Assembly (NCBI GenBank): GCA_003695105.1
Contig: RFIZ01000017.1
Location: forward strand, 1 to 45,060
Source: Fidelibacterota bacterium
GTDB taxonomy: Bacteria > Fidelibacterota > Marinisomatia > Marinisomatales > J089
Reading direction: 5' to 3'
DNA length: 45,060 bases
Shown here: piece by piece, positions 16,760-25,749 of the stretch
Numbering within the stretch: the stretch's first letter is position 1
Layout: each line of letters begins with the position of its first letter
Program-made: the position numbers and the translations under genes
The notes under the pieces: generated by a model
Database searches by the model: none
What the model was told of the DNA's origin: nothing
Seen by the model: only the letters and a program-made list of their open reading frames with translations

Positions 16760-19700
16760 GAGACGCCGGGCCTGAGCCGCTGAAGGACAGGGATCGCCGG
16801 TCGGTCGCCCCCTGAAACCGACGCATGACGGCGTGCATTCGTTTGGCCTGGAGGATGAACGTCTCCAGCCGGGCTTCGATCACCTGGGGAAATGGATTCC
16901 CGTCGCTTTCGATGGCCAGGAAAGGCAGATGGGGCTGGTCCGCCAGCAATCGGCGGGTATGGGCGTCCGACCGCACCGCCAGAACGTGGTCCCGGTCCAT
17001 CCCCAGATTCAACAGAGCTTCACTCAGACGGTTGGGCATACAGCCGAAAGGACCGATGGCGATGGCACCACAAAATTCATCTCCCACTTCGGCGACGGGG
17101 CCGCCGGTGGTCAGGATGGCTTCACCTGTCAGATTCCGGGTGAGAAACTGTTCTCCGGTCCGTACCACCCGGGGGATGGAAATATAGCGCGGAACCAGCC
17201 ACCCCGATTTGGACAGGAGGGTCTTCAGACGGCGCTGAACCGCGATCTTCAACTGGCGCTCGATCCCCTTTCCCACCCGTTGCCATCCCCGGGGCGGCCG
17301 CGAAACCAGATTGTGCTGGTAAAGCCAGTCCACATACATCCCCCATTCGTGAATGGGGGCGACAAAGGGAATGATGCCGGCCTCGATCAATCGTTCCGGC
17401 AGCCAGCGTCGGGAGATTCCTTCCTTCCGGACGTAGATCTCACCCACGATGAGGACCTGCGGGAAATCTTCCAAAGCCTGCCGTTTCGGGATCCCGGCCA
17501 ACAGATCAGCCGCCTCCATCACGGCCCGGTTCAGGTGGGCGTAGTCCCGGCTCAATCCCGCTTTGATCCGGGACCAGGCCGCTTCGAATGTCTCCAGAGC
17601 CGCCTCCCGGTCCACTGCCGCCACCTGGAGGGTATGGAAGATGTCTTCGAACAGATCCGCCAGAATGAGGGCTTTCCAGATGCGCAGAGTGAACCGGGTT
17701 CCCAGACCTCCGTAGCCGTCATCGGCGGACATGGTGAAAAAGGTTACGTCGGGGATGCCTTTCTTCCGAATATAATCCCGGGAAAAATCCAGGTATTGAC
17801 CGAACCGGCACGGTCCGTCTGCCGTGGGCATGAAATAGACGGTAATTTCCTCCGGTTCCCGATCCTGTTCCAGGTAGCGGATCAGCCCGCCCAGGGTTAG
17901 TTGGAGGGGCAGGCATTCTTTGCAGGACGTCTGGCCCCGGCCTCGTTTCAGTTCTTCTTCCGTCAATTCAGGGAGGACGTGGGTACGGATGCCCATGCCC
18001 CGGTAGGTGGCGGCAATGCTTTCGGCGCTGAAACGGCCCATGGAACAAAACACCAGCTTTACCCGGGGATCCCAGAGATCGGTGATTTCACCGTCAGAAG
18101 TGTAGATTGTGTACACCCCGTCCTTGAGCCGGGAGCGGGCCGGCCGGAAGGTCGATCGTTTCACCACGGGGGCCAGGTCTTTCTCCAGTTTCCGGTACCG
18201 CACCACGATGTCCAGAAAGGCTTCGATGCGGGTCTCCAGCCCGGCATCGGCGGTGTGATTATCCAGTTCGAGCGTGAGGGAGGGCTTTTTGCCCAGGATA
18301 TCCCGGAAATACCCCACGATGAAGGAGTCGGGGCCGCAGGAAAAATTGGTGATGTAGGTGCCAAACAGCTGGGGATGGCGACGAATGAATTCCGCCCCTT
18401 TGAGATTGATCTGTCCCATGGCCCAGTACATATGCTCCCGCACCGGCTCCGTCTCCAGATCCAGACAATCCACCGGGATCACGGTGATTCCCCGGCTGGC
18501 AAATTTATGGGGAATGCCCTTGTTCGCTTCCGGAGCACAAGCATTGTAGGGCCGCCCGAACAAGATCACGCCCAGGCGTTCCGGGTCGGCTTCGACGAAA
18601 CGCAAAGCCCGCTGCCCCAGGGCCTGGAGCCGCGCCCGGACCTGCTCCTGCACGGCAGTGGCCCGGGTGTAGGCCTCCCGGATTCGTTTCTCCGGAACGC
18701 CCAGGGGAACGGACAGACGTTCCATCGCCTTCAGTTGTTCATCCAAAGCGGCACCCAGATCCAGGGTTGGCGTCAATACCGGAGGGGCATCCTCCCGCTG
18801 GAACAGGAAGGTATTTTTCAGGTAGAAGGGCTCTCCCTGCACCAGGGGGCAGGTGCGGGAGGGCTGGGTTCCGCCGGGTACCAGAAGACCCTTGATGTGC
18901 GGCAGGAAGATGAAATCCGGTTTCTGGCGGACCAAATGGTGAAAATATCCATGGGCGATCTCGCAGGGAAAACAGAAGGCGGCGGCGCACTGGTCCACGC
19001 CCTCGGGGTCCACCGCCTCCGCCAGCACCGGCCGGAATCCCAGTTCCGCGAAAAAGTGGGCGAAAAGGGGATAGAACGTGTTCATCAGGAGGGAGCGGGA
19101 CAGGCCCACCCGGGGGGCCGTATCCGGCAGAGTCTCCAAAGGCGGCGCCATTTCTTCAAAAATGATGCGCTGCCGTTGCAGGACGAAGTCATATTCTCCG
19201 GGTTCGATACGAAGCTTTTGCCGCAGGTTGTAGAACCGGTTACAGGCTCCTCCGAAGGGAATGGTTTTGTCATCGATCACCACCCGGGTGATTTCGCAAC
19301 TGAGGTCGCACTTTTCTTTTCCACCCCGGCAAATAATGGGATCTTTATAGGCCACCTCCCGGCCGGCCAGGACTGTCAGATCAAAAGACTGGGCTTTCAT
19401 CAGTCCGGTCCGAATCCGGTTCAGGACTTCCAGGGCCACCCCGTAGGCGCCCATGAGGCCCGGTTCCGGCGGTACGATGATTTCCTTGCCGGAGAGGGCG
19501 GCCATGGCCACGGGTACCGCCCGATTGTAACAGACGCCCCCCTGCATAAAGACTTTCCGGCCCACCGGCCGGGCGCCCTTGACCCGGTTCACGTAGTTTA
19601 GACAGATGGAATACACCAGGCCCGCCACGATGTCTTCCCGGGGAATGCCCTCCTGAGAAGTACTTTTGATGTCGGAGGCAATGAATGCGGCACACTGGTC

Positions 19701-21098
19701 GTTGAAATTGGGGGGACGTTTTCCCTGCAGCGCCCAGTCGGCAATCTCCTCCACCGGAATTCCCAGGGTTTCCCAGGCCGATTCTTCCAGAAAAGATCCC
19801 GTGCCGGCGGAACAGGCTTCGTTCATGGCGTAATCGCTGGCCACTCCGTTGGTGATGTACGTGTATTTGGCATCCTGACCTCCGATCTCAAAGATCGTGT
19901 CCACCTCCGGATCGAAATGAATGGCGGCTTCGGCGTGGGCGATGATTTCGTTGATCACCCCGTCCGTCTGGGCATGAAGGCCGGCGATTTTCCGGCCGGA
20001 ACCGGTCACCCCGCAGCCAAATATGTCCACCGGTACACCCTGCAACTGGTTCGCCAGAGCCCGGTAACAATTCCGGGCGGCGGTGACGGGATCGCCGTTG
20101 GTCCGGAGATATTCAGCGGCGATGATTTTCAAATCATCAGCCCGGAGGAGGACGGCCTTGGTGGTGGTGGAGCCCACGTCCAGACCCAGCACACAACGAT
20201 CCCCGGCCCGGGGAATGCCCCGGGGCTGGGATTTGAAGGTCACCCGGTCCATCCATTCCTGTAGTGGCGGATGAAAATCGAAGCGGGTCCTTCGGGATCG
20301 GAACAACCGGTTCCGCACCTGGCCCCAGGGCCGACAGTCGTTGGTCAGGGCGTACAGGGCCGATCCCAGAGCTTCGAAATAGGTCGCCTCTTCCGGAATG
20401 GTCAGGGACTCGATCTCCTCCTCCAACACTTTCACCATGGCCGTGATGCGGGTCGTTCCGCCAATCAACATCACCCGCCGGAGCGGTGTCGCCTTGGCCA
20501 GTTCCAGCACCTTCTGGGCCATCATCCGACTCAATCCGGCCAGGACCTGTCCCTTGGGAATACCTATATTGGTGGCATGGGTGCAATCACTCTTACAGAA
20601 CACGGAACAACGTCCGGAGACGGGGAAGGGTTTTTCGTCCCGGCTGATGCGGTCGGCTTCTTCCAGCGGAACATCCAGGCGGCGGATCTGCTGGAGAAAA
20701 AATTCCCCCGTCCCGGAGGCACACTTGTTTCCCGTGTAGACCCGGGTGACGCGTCCCCGGCTGTCCAACTGGTATAAAATAAAGGTTTCGGCACCGGCGC
20801 TGATGACGGCTTCAGGAAAGGGACCGTGGCCGTTCACATGTTTCAGTGCCAGTTCCACCGCCTGCGGTTCGGCAATCTGATCCAGCGCCACCAGGTCCTT
20901 GAAGCGTCGACCCGTGACGGCCAGCGGCATCTGCTCCGGCAGATTCAGGGACGCCAGCAAAGATTGGAAGACTGCCCTGGGATTCCCATCATGGGGTTGA
21001 GAATGGACCGATTGGATTTCAGCGCGCCCCCCCGCGGCTCGAACTCGTACACAGGAAATCGTCGAAGCTCCAACACAAATTCCGACTGCTTCCTTCAT
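16755..21098 (-). CDS. Giant fused BadF/BadG-type activase with 2-hydroxyacyl-CoA dehydratase-like region
   Basis: A 1447-residue cytoplasmic protein of the acyl-CoA dehydratase activase family. The first ASKHA ATPase domain (about 1-270) has GICVGASTISC and GNKCASGTGEFF. The second (about 303-565) has GLDVGSTTTKAVLL, EIGGQDAKYTYI and NEACSAGTGSFLEE. The paired cysteines in these motifs hold the [4Fe-4S] cluster of such activases. A DUF2229-like region follows (CAAAFCFPCEIAHGYF), then a C-terminal dehydratase-subunit-like region (CGPDSFIVGYF, SCKECLPLQLTLGG, GPFGCMPNRLSEALL). Classic activases hydrolyse ATP to inject an electron into 2-hydroxyacyl-CoA dehydratases or benzoyl-CoA reductases. 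The role of these large fusions, common in anaerobes, is unproven. AGGAGGTG lies seven bases before the ATG. Confidence 0.9.
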   Translation of the reverse strand: MKEAVGICVGASTISCVRVRAAGGRAEIQSVHSQPHDGNPRAVFQSLLASLNLPEQMPLAVTGRRFKDLVALDQIAEPQAVELALKHVNGHGPFPEAVISAGAETFILYQLDSRGRVTRVYTGNKCASGTGEFFLQQIRRLDVPLEEADRISRDEKPFPVSGRCSVFCKSDCTHATNIGIPKGQVLAGLSRMMAQKVLELAKATPLRRVMLIGGTTRITAMVKVLEEEIESLTIPEEATYFEALGSALYALTNDCRPWGQVRNRLFRSRRTRFDFHPPLQEWMDRVTFKSQPRGIPRAGDRCVLGLDVGSTTTKAVLLRADDLKIIAAEYLRTNGDPVTAARNCYRALANQLQGVPVDIFGCGVTGSGRKIAGLHAQTDGVINEIIAHAEAAIHFDPEVDTIFEIGGQDAKYTYITNGVASDYAMNEACSAGTGSFLEESAWETLGIPVEEIADWALQGKRPPNFNDQCAAFIASDIKSTSQEGIPREDIVAGLVYSICLNYVNRVKGARPVGRKVFMQGGVCYNRAVPVAMAALSGKEIIVPPEPGLMGAYGVALEVLNRIRTGLMKAQSFDLTVLAGREVAYKDPIICRGGKEKCDLSCEITRVVIDDKTIPFGGACNRFYNLRQKLRIEPGEYDFVLQRQRIIFEEMAPPLETLPDTAPRVGLSRSLLMNTFYPLFAHFFAELGFRPVLAEAVDPEGVDQCAAAFCFPCEIAHGYFHHLVRQKPDFIFLPHIKGLLVPGGTQPSRTCPLVQGEPFYLKNTFLFQREDAPPVLTPTLDLGAALDEQLKAMERLSVPLGVPEKRIREAYTRATAVQEQVRARLQALGQRALRFVEADPERLGVILFGRPYNACAPEANKGIPHKFASRGITVIPVDCLDLETEPVREHMYWAMGQINLKGAEFIRRHPQLFGTYITNFSCGPDSFIVGYFRDILGKKPSLTLELDNHTADAGLETRIEAFLDIVVRYRKLEKDLAPVVKRSTFRPARSRLKDGVYTIYTSDGEITDLWDPRVKLVFCSMGRFSAESIAATYRGMGIRTHVLPELTEEELKRGRGQTSCKECLPLQLTLGGLIRYLEQDREPEEITVYFMPTADGPCRFGQYLDFSRDYIRKKGIPDVTFFTMSADDGYGGLGTRFTLRIWKALILADLFEDIFHTLQVAAVDREAALETFEAAWSRIKAGLSRDYAHLNRAVMEAADLLAGIPKRQALEDFPQVLIVGEIYVRKEGISRRWLPERLIEAGIIPFVAPIHEWGMYVDWLYQHNLVSRPPRGWQRVGKGIERQLKIAVQRRLKTLLSKSGWLVPRYISIPRVVRTGEQFLTRNLTGEAILTTGGPVAEVGDEFCGAIAIGPFGCMPNRLSEALLNLGMDRDHVLAVRSDAHTRRLLADQPHLPFLAIESDGNPFPQVIEARLETFILQAKRMHAVMRRFQGATDRRSLSFSGSGPASP

Positions 21099-21263
21099 GA
21101 CGGCACCTCCTGATTGGGTGGTGAGTAAAATCGTGAAGGAAAATATACAGGAATACTACTATCAAAACCGGAGGAAGGAGTCAGGATTCCTTCACTGAAC
21201 CGGAAGAAATATACTATGATGAACTGCCCATCACCTACCCTCTTTTCGGGTACGGGTGGAAGC
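21099..21263 (-). promoter_or_regulatory. Gap between GH5 and activase genes
   Basis: This 165-bp region separates the end of the beta-glucan operon from the activase. After the GH5 stop there is an imperfect stem (TACCC/GGGTA extended by CACC/GGTG), and a second stem GAAGGA/TCCTTC lies near 21175-21195. Neither has a T-tract. The activase promoter should be here but no clear -35/-10 was found. Confidence 0.3.
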
Positions 21264-23249
21264 TTATTTAACCCGGGTCACTTTCCCGGTAAAATCTTTT
21301 GGTCCGGCTTCGATGCGGTAGAGGTAGGTTCCCGAACCGACCAGCTGACCCCGATCATTGCGGCCGGTCCACACGATAGAAGTCAATCCCGGAGACAGGG
21401 TCCGGATCGGCCAGGTTCGGACCCGGCGACCGTTCAGATCCCAGATGGAAACGGATACGGCCTGCTCCCGGTTCGTCAGAATAGGAATGGTCAGCGTGTC
21501 ATGAAAGGGATTGGGAAATTGTTGTCCGACGTAGAGGTCCGATGTCAATGCTTTATAACTTGAATCGGGGATGGCAGTAAAACGCAGGGCCTGGAGATTG
21601 GCTCCCGGTGCCACGACTGAGATTTGCAGCCATACCTGCCCGGCCGGCAAATCCGTTTCCTGGCGAACCACCTTCCAGTCATCCCAGCCCCCGGTGGCGG
21701 TACTCTCCACCAGGGGAATCACCGTTTCTCCGTTGGCATATAAGCGGAAGGCACCGCTGCCGTCCGGACTGGCGAGGGTCCATTCCACGGCATAGTGTCC
21801 CCCATAGGAGATTTCCACCGTGTACCCCAGCCATTCCTGGGCATTCATCCAACCCACATAATAGGGAAAACCGGTTAGCGTGGCCGATTTCCCGATATCC
21901 ACTCCGTCATTGCGATAGACCCAGCCCTGATTGCCCACATTGTTGGGGGCCGAGCCGGTATTTTGATATTCATGATCGCTGTACGCCACACCATTGGCAC
22001 CCAGATCGTACTGGGCGGCATAAAGAGTTCCGGGTAAAACATGGTCGGTGAACGCGTGGGGAGTGCGGAAAAAATCCTCCCGGAAGAGGGCATCTGCCAT
22101 ATCCGGGCGATAGGTGCAACTATCCACATTGAGGTTGTCCGCCATCCGGAACAGGGCGCTTCGGGCCGATTCGTGGGAAGGCCGCGGTCCGGTGTGATTG
22201 AAATAATCCAGCACTGCCTGATAGTCCGGGTATAAAGGCGCCGAATAGAAGCAGGAAATGCTGCGGAGTTTTTTATAGGTCCACACATTCCAGCCCACGC
22301 CGTTGTCTTCCATCAGACGAATGGCTGACCGAATCCAATGGGTGGAATTTTCCCCGAACTCTCCCATCCAGAGGGGAACCCGGTAGGCTTGCCGGAAATT
22401 GAGTAAATATTGGAGTCCACTCTGAACATTGGGGCGCCAGTACCAGTGGAAAGCATACCCCATGTTGGTATCGAAAGGCGGGGTCAATCCGGCAAAATCA
22501 GTGGCGTACCAATTACCTTCCACCCACAGCAAATGATGGGTGTCCACCTCCCGGATGGCGTTGGTGATCCGCATGTACAAGGCCCGCATCTGTCCCGTGG
22601 TGACGCCGCTCGGCAGGACCGGTTCATTGATCAGGTCATAGCCGCCGATCCAGGTTTCGTCGCGGTACCGCCGGGCCAGAGCCCGCCAGAGAGCCACGGT
22701 CAGGTCCTGGTCATCAGAATTTAACCACAGTTCCGCCGTGCCGGGACTGTCACTGATCGGTCCCGGATTTTGACTCCCCGGCGCCGCATGGAGATCCAAA
22801 ATCAGATAAAGCCGATTGGACCGGCACCAGGCCAGGACCGAATCGATGACCGCAAATCCGTAGCTGGTGGTATCTATCTGACCCTGGGCATCCAGGAAAA
22901 ACCGGTAATGCATCGGCAGCCGAACCGAATTGAATCCCATGGCCGCAATCCGGTCGATATCCTGCCGCCGGACGTAATTCGATCGATACCGTTGAAAAAA
23001 TTCCTCCGTTTCCGCTTCCGTCAACAGTTTTCGGATCGAATCACGAATGGCCGTTGCGGAACCGAAACCGGGGAAATTCAACATATAGCCTTCGGGAACC
23101 AGCCAGCCTCCCAGTCCGATGCCCCGGAGGAGGACCGGTGTCCCATTGCCGTCCACTACCTGACCGTCCAGGTTATGAAGATAGCCCGTCTGGCCGCCCA
23201 GAAGGGATACGAGAACGCCTGCAGTCAGGATGCGGACCGGCAGGTTCAT
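21264..23249 (-). CDS. GH5 endoglucanase with CBM6-like module and T9SS sorting tail
   Basis: Secreted glycoside hydrolase family 5 enzyme, 661 residues. After the signal peptide (MNLPVRILTAGVLVSLLGGQ), the TIM barrel runs about 25-400 with the acid/base Glu209 in DLINEPV and the nucleophile Glu297 in WMGEFGEN. A CBM6/CBM35-like beta-sandwich follows (about 440-580: YDLGANGVAYSDHEYQN, then EWLGYTVEISYGGHYAVEW). The end is a T9SS tail (QFPNPFHDTLTIPI...GSGTYLYRIEAG). The family cleaves beta-1,4-glucans or related glucans; exact linkage cannot be read. ATG 23249 overlaps the GH16 stop as ATGA; a longer reading to 23354 is an antisense-biased extension. Last gene of the operon starting at 39308. 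Confidence 0.9.
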   Translation of the reverse strand: MNLPVRILTAGVLVSLLGGQTGYLHNLDGQVVDGNGTPVLLRGIGLGGWLVPEGYMLNFPGFGSATAIRDSIRKLLTEAETEEFFQRYRSNYVRRQDIDRIAAMGFNSVRLPMHYRFFLDAQGQIDTTSYGFAVIDSVLAWCRSNRLYLILDLHAAPGSQNPGPISDSPGTAELWLNSDDQDLTVALWRALARRYRDETWIGGYDLINEPVLPSGVTTGQMRALYMRITNAIREVDTHHLLWVEGNWYATDFAGLTPPFDTNMGYAFHWYWRPNVQSGLQYLLNFRQAYRVPLWMGEFGENSTHWIRSAIRLMEDNGVGWNVWTYKKLRSISCFYSAPLYPDYQAVLDYFNHTGPRPSHESARSALFRMADNLNVDSCTYRPDMADALFREDFFRTPHAFTDHVLPGTLYAAQYDLGANGVAYSDHEYQNTGSAPNNVGNQGWVYRNDGVDIGKSATLTGFPYYVGWMNAQEWLGYTVEISYGGHYAVEWTLASPDGSGAFRLYANGETVIPLVESTATGGWDDWKVVRQETDLPAGQVWLQISVVAPGANLQALRFTAIPDSSYKALTSDLYVGQQFPNPFHDTLTIPILTNREQAVSVSIWDLNGRRVRTWPIRTLSPGLTSIVWTGRNDRGQLVGSGTYLYRIEAGPKDFTGKVTRVK

Positions 23250-24286
23250 TTCAGTAACAGAACCGGTACAGTGGGACCGGAAAGGCGGGATCCGTAGCGG
23301 AGGAGGTAGATTCCGCTCTCCAGCGGGCGACCGAACCGGTCGGTCCCGTCCCACCGGATCAGGGGCGCTTCGGTGGACAGAGCCGTGACCGATTTTCCCA
23401 ACAGATTGTAAATGGTGACCGTCCCCTCCCTGCCCGTGACCGGAATGGTCAGGGAGCGATTGAACGGATTCGGATAGGGGGGCGAAAGTCGATCCGGGAG
23501 CAGCAGACCCGAATCCTCACTCTTCAGGGGACCCCCCGAATACCCCGTGTTGACCGGATCGGTCAGACACAGGATCATCTGGCCATCCTGGAAAACCACA
23601 TTTTCCGGAATAAAATCACAATTATTCCCATCCCAGGTGTGGGTGGCCTTTTGCCAGCGCATGATGTCGAAATAATCGAACGGGTCCTCCCAGGCCAAAC
23701 GAAACTGGTTGGCGGATCCTGCATTTCCACTGTCCGGATCATAGGTGTAATAGCGGACCCAGTCGTAGAAGGCATAGACGGGCAGGATGGAATCGTTGAA
23801 GGTCCCGGCCCAATTGACGTCGGCCGGTTGCCAGATATTCATCATCAGTTTTTGACTGTACACCAGTTCCCCGACGTGGGATCCCACCTGAACCGCCACC
23901 TGAGCACTGTCGATGAACCAGGCCACATAATAGGGCGTCCATTCAATGGCATATACATGGTAGGAATCGCTGGGATTGAAATCAGTGGTGGTGGTGGCCA
24001 CGTGGTGAACCTGTCCCGGCGTGATCACATTCCACTGAATCTGGTGGTCGTACCTTCCCAGGTATTCGATATCAATTTCGTTCCAGTGTCCGATCCAGTC
24101 CGGGTCGTTGTCATGATAGGTGAAAAAAGACGACACCACTCCGCTCCCCGGAGCAAACCGGCAGCGCACTTCAAACCGACCGTATAGAAAAGACTCCATC
24201 GTTCGCAGTTCTCCCCCCCGATAGGGCTTGGCCCCGAGACCGGTTGCCAGCCAGATCACCAGGAACCCGAGGAATTTCTTTTTCAT
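23246..24286 (-). CDS. GH16 lichenase, circularly permuted (Fibrobacter type), with T9SS tail
   Basis: Secreted 1,3-1,4-beta-glucanase-like enzyme, 346 residues. Signal peptide 1-18. The catalytic motif NEIDIEYLG places nucleophile Glu70, Asp72 and acid/base Glu74. In Bacillus lichenases the strands corresponding to FDYFDIMRWQKATHTWDGNNCDFIPENVVF precede the catalytic half; here they sit at 202-232, after YDWVRYYTYD (175-183), and the protein opens with GGELRTMESFLYGRFEVR (24-41). This is the natural circular permutation known from Fibrobacter succinogenes beta-glucanase, whose opening (SGAELYTLEEVQYGKFEAR) it resembles. The T9SS tail starts at PPYPNPFN (269-276). ATGA overlaps join it to both neighbours. 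Substrate is probably mixed-linkage beta-glucan (inference from family). Confidence 0.93.
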   Translation of the reverse strand: MKKKFLGFLVIWLATGLGAKPYRGGELRTMESFLYGRFEVRCRFAPGSGVVSSFFTYHDNDPDWIGHWNEIDIEYLGRYDHQIQWNVITPGQVHHVATTTTDFNPSDSYHVYAIEWTPYYVAWFIDSAQVAVQVGSHVGELVYSQKLMMNIWQPADVNWAGTFNDSILPVYAFYDWVRYYTYDPDSGNAGSANQFRLAWEDPFDYFDIMRWQKATHTWDGNNCDFIPENVVFQDGQMILCLTDPVNTGYSGGPLKSEDSGLLLPDRLSPPYPNPFNRSLTIPVTGREGTVTIYNLLGKSVTALSTEAPLIRWDGTDRFGRPLESGIYLLRYGSRLSGPTVPVLLLK

Positions 24287-25749
24287 GGATTCATCCTCCG
24301 ACCGTAGTTGAGACGATGGTCATCCGTCAATTGCGGAAAGGACGGTGTCACCACAGGATAGGGGGCGTACTGTTCCGTGACCATCATGGGAATTCCGGTA
24401 ATGGAAAGTTGATTGAATTTACTCACATCGATTTCAATCTGGTCCGAATATCGTTCCTGGAGGCTGTCAATGACAGCCGTAAAAAACCGCAGATCACTGA
24501 GCTTCGGGTCTTTTCGTTGCCGGAGAGACGCTTTCATCCATTGGGCCCGGTAAAAATCACGCCACATGGCCTCGTTTTGGACCACACTGGGGTGCCGGTC
24601 CAGGCCTTCGCGGTAGGCCGCCTGTGTAAGAAAATAATCCCGAATCAGATCGGCGACGGCGTCCCGGAATTCTTCCGCAAAATGACCGGCAGGAATGTTT
24701 TTGGAACGGAATACCAGAGGATGGGTACGGATCAGCTCCCGGTAGCGGCCCACGGTCCAGGGTTCACCATCCAGGGTAAAAAAGATCTCCTCCGCTCCCA
24801 CTTCCGGCAGATCCTGTACCGAGGGGGGCGGCTGGAGTTCGGCGTCCAGATTCCAGAGAGATTGTTGTAACGCCTGCTGTTTTTCTTGCGCACTACGCAG
24901 GTAAAGTTTCTGGGCCCGGCGGGCCATCCGGAAAAAGGTTTCCGGCTGAAACTCCAGCCGGTGTCCGGACATGATCTCTCCGGCGAAGGATTCATAGGCC
25001 CGCTGAGCCGCCTGGTCCTCCAGGTATCGCCGGGCCGTCTCCCACCGTTCCTGCCGCTGGGATTCGGTGACTGCCAGTCGTTCCGTCCAGCCCGCCACTT
25101 CCAGGACCAGATAGCGCTGATCCCCGGTTACCAGCGGACCCAGGATCGCTCCCTGGTGCCAGGGAACGGAATACAGGGTATCCCGAAGGCCCCGGGTATT
25201 CAGGTCTTCCCAGCGGATGATCTTGGTGGGAACCGTATCGCCCGGATAGGCTTCAGCGTAGAGATCCGCCAGGGTTCGATGACGGTTGAGGGTCTGATCC
25301 AACACCCACAAAGCCGCTGTATCCGAGGGCAGGGACAGGTAATGGAGCCGGTAGGTGCGGCCCATGAGGTCCGCCAGTTGCCCGATCGCGGCCGAGTCCA
25401 CCCTGACCGCCCGGGTCCCGTGCCGGTGATACAACCACGCCCGCATGGCCTGTTCTTTACGGCCCTGAAGGGTTGCCTCCACCACCGCCGGCAGCCGGAT
25501 CGTATCACCGGCAAGAGACAGCAGTTTTTCCCCAATCAGGGAATTGAGGATAATGGTTTTGGAGACCGGGGTATTGGTACGGCAATAGGCGGGACGAGGG
25601 GTGTATTCCGCCCGGAAAAGGAAATCCTGGGTGGTGATGATACGGTCACCCACCCGGGCCAGTACATCCAGTTCCAGATCAGGGCGGGAACAGGCCGTGA
25701 ACCAGAGGGCCAGAATTCCGGCCAGCCGAATTATTTGAGGTAGACGCAT
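24283..25749 (-). CDS. SurA/parvulin-like peptidyl-prolyl isomerase lipoprotein (divergent)
   Basis: A 488-residue lipoprotein: MRLPQIIRLAGILALWFTACSR has a lipobox-like FTAC. Next comes a SurA_N-like stretch (LARVGDRIITTQDFLFRAEYT...LNSLIGEKLLSLAGD). A divergent parvulin domain (about 130-235) ends in GAILGPLVTGDQRYLVLEVAGW, and a second helical half with another DGEPWTVGRYREL opening follows. Parvulin catalytic residues are not clearly conserved, so it may act as a chaperone rather than an isomerase. It overlaps GH9 upstream by 19 bp and GH16 downstream by ATGA, so it is made with the secreted enzymes and may help them fold or cross the periplasm (inference). Confidence 0.7.
   Translation of the reverse strand: MRLPQIIRLAGILALWFTACSRPDLELDVLARVGDRIITTQDFLFRAEYTPRPAYCRTNTPVSKTIILNSLIGEKLLSLAGDTIRLPAVVEATLQGRKEQAMRAWLYHRHGTRAVRVDSAAIGQLADLMGRTYRLHYLSLPSDTAALWVLDQTLNRHRTLADLYAEAYPGDTVPTKIIRWEDLNTRGLRDTLYSVPWHQGAILGPLVTGDQRYLVLEVAGWTERLAVTESQRQERWETARRYLEDQAAQRAYESFAGEIMSGHRLEFQPETFFRMARRAQKLYLRSAQEKQQALQQSLWNLDAELQPPPSVQDLPEVGAEEIFFTLDGEPWTVGRYRELIRTHPLVFRSKNIPAGHFAEEFRDAVADLIRDYFLTQAAYREGLDRHPSVVQNEAMWRDFYRAQWMKASLRQRKDPKLSDLRFFTAVIDSLQERYSDQIEIDVSKFNQLSITGIPMMVTEQYAPYPVVTPSFPQLTDDHRLNYGRRMNP

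Noticed and set aside
17901..19601. 566-residue plus-strand reading frame
   Set aside because: Antisense shadow of the activase gene; His/Gly/Gln-rich translation without domains.
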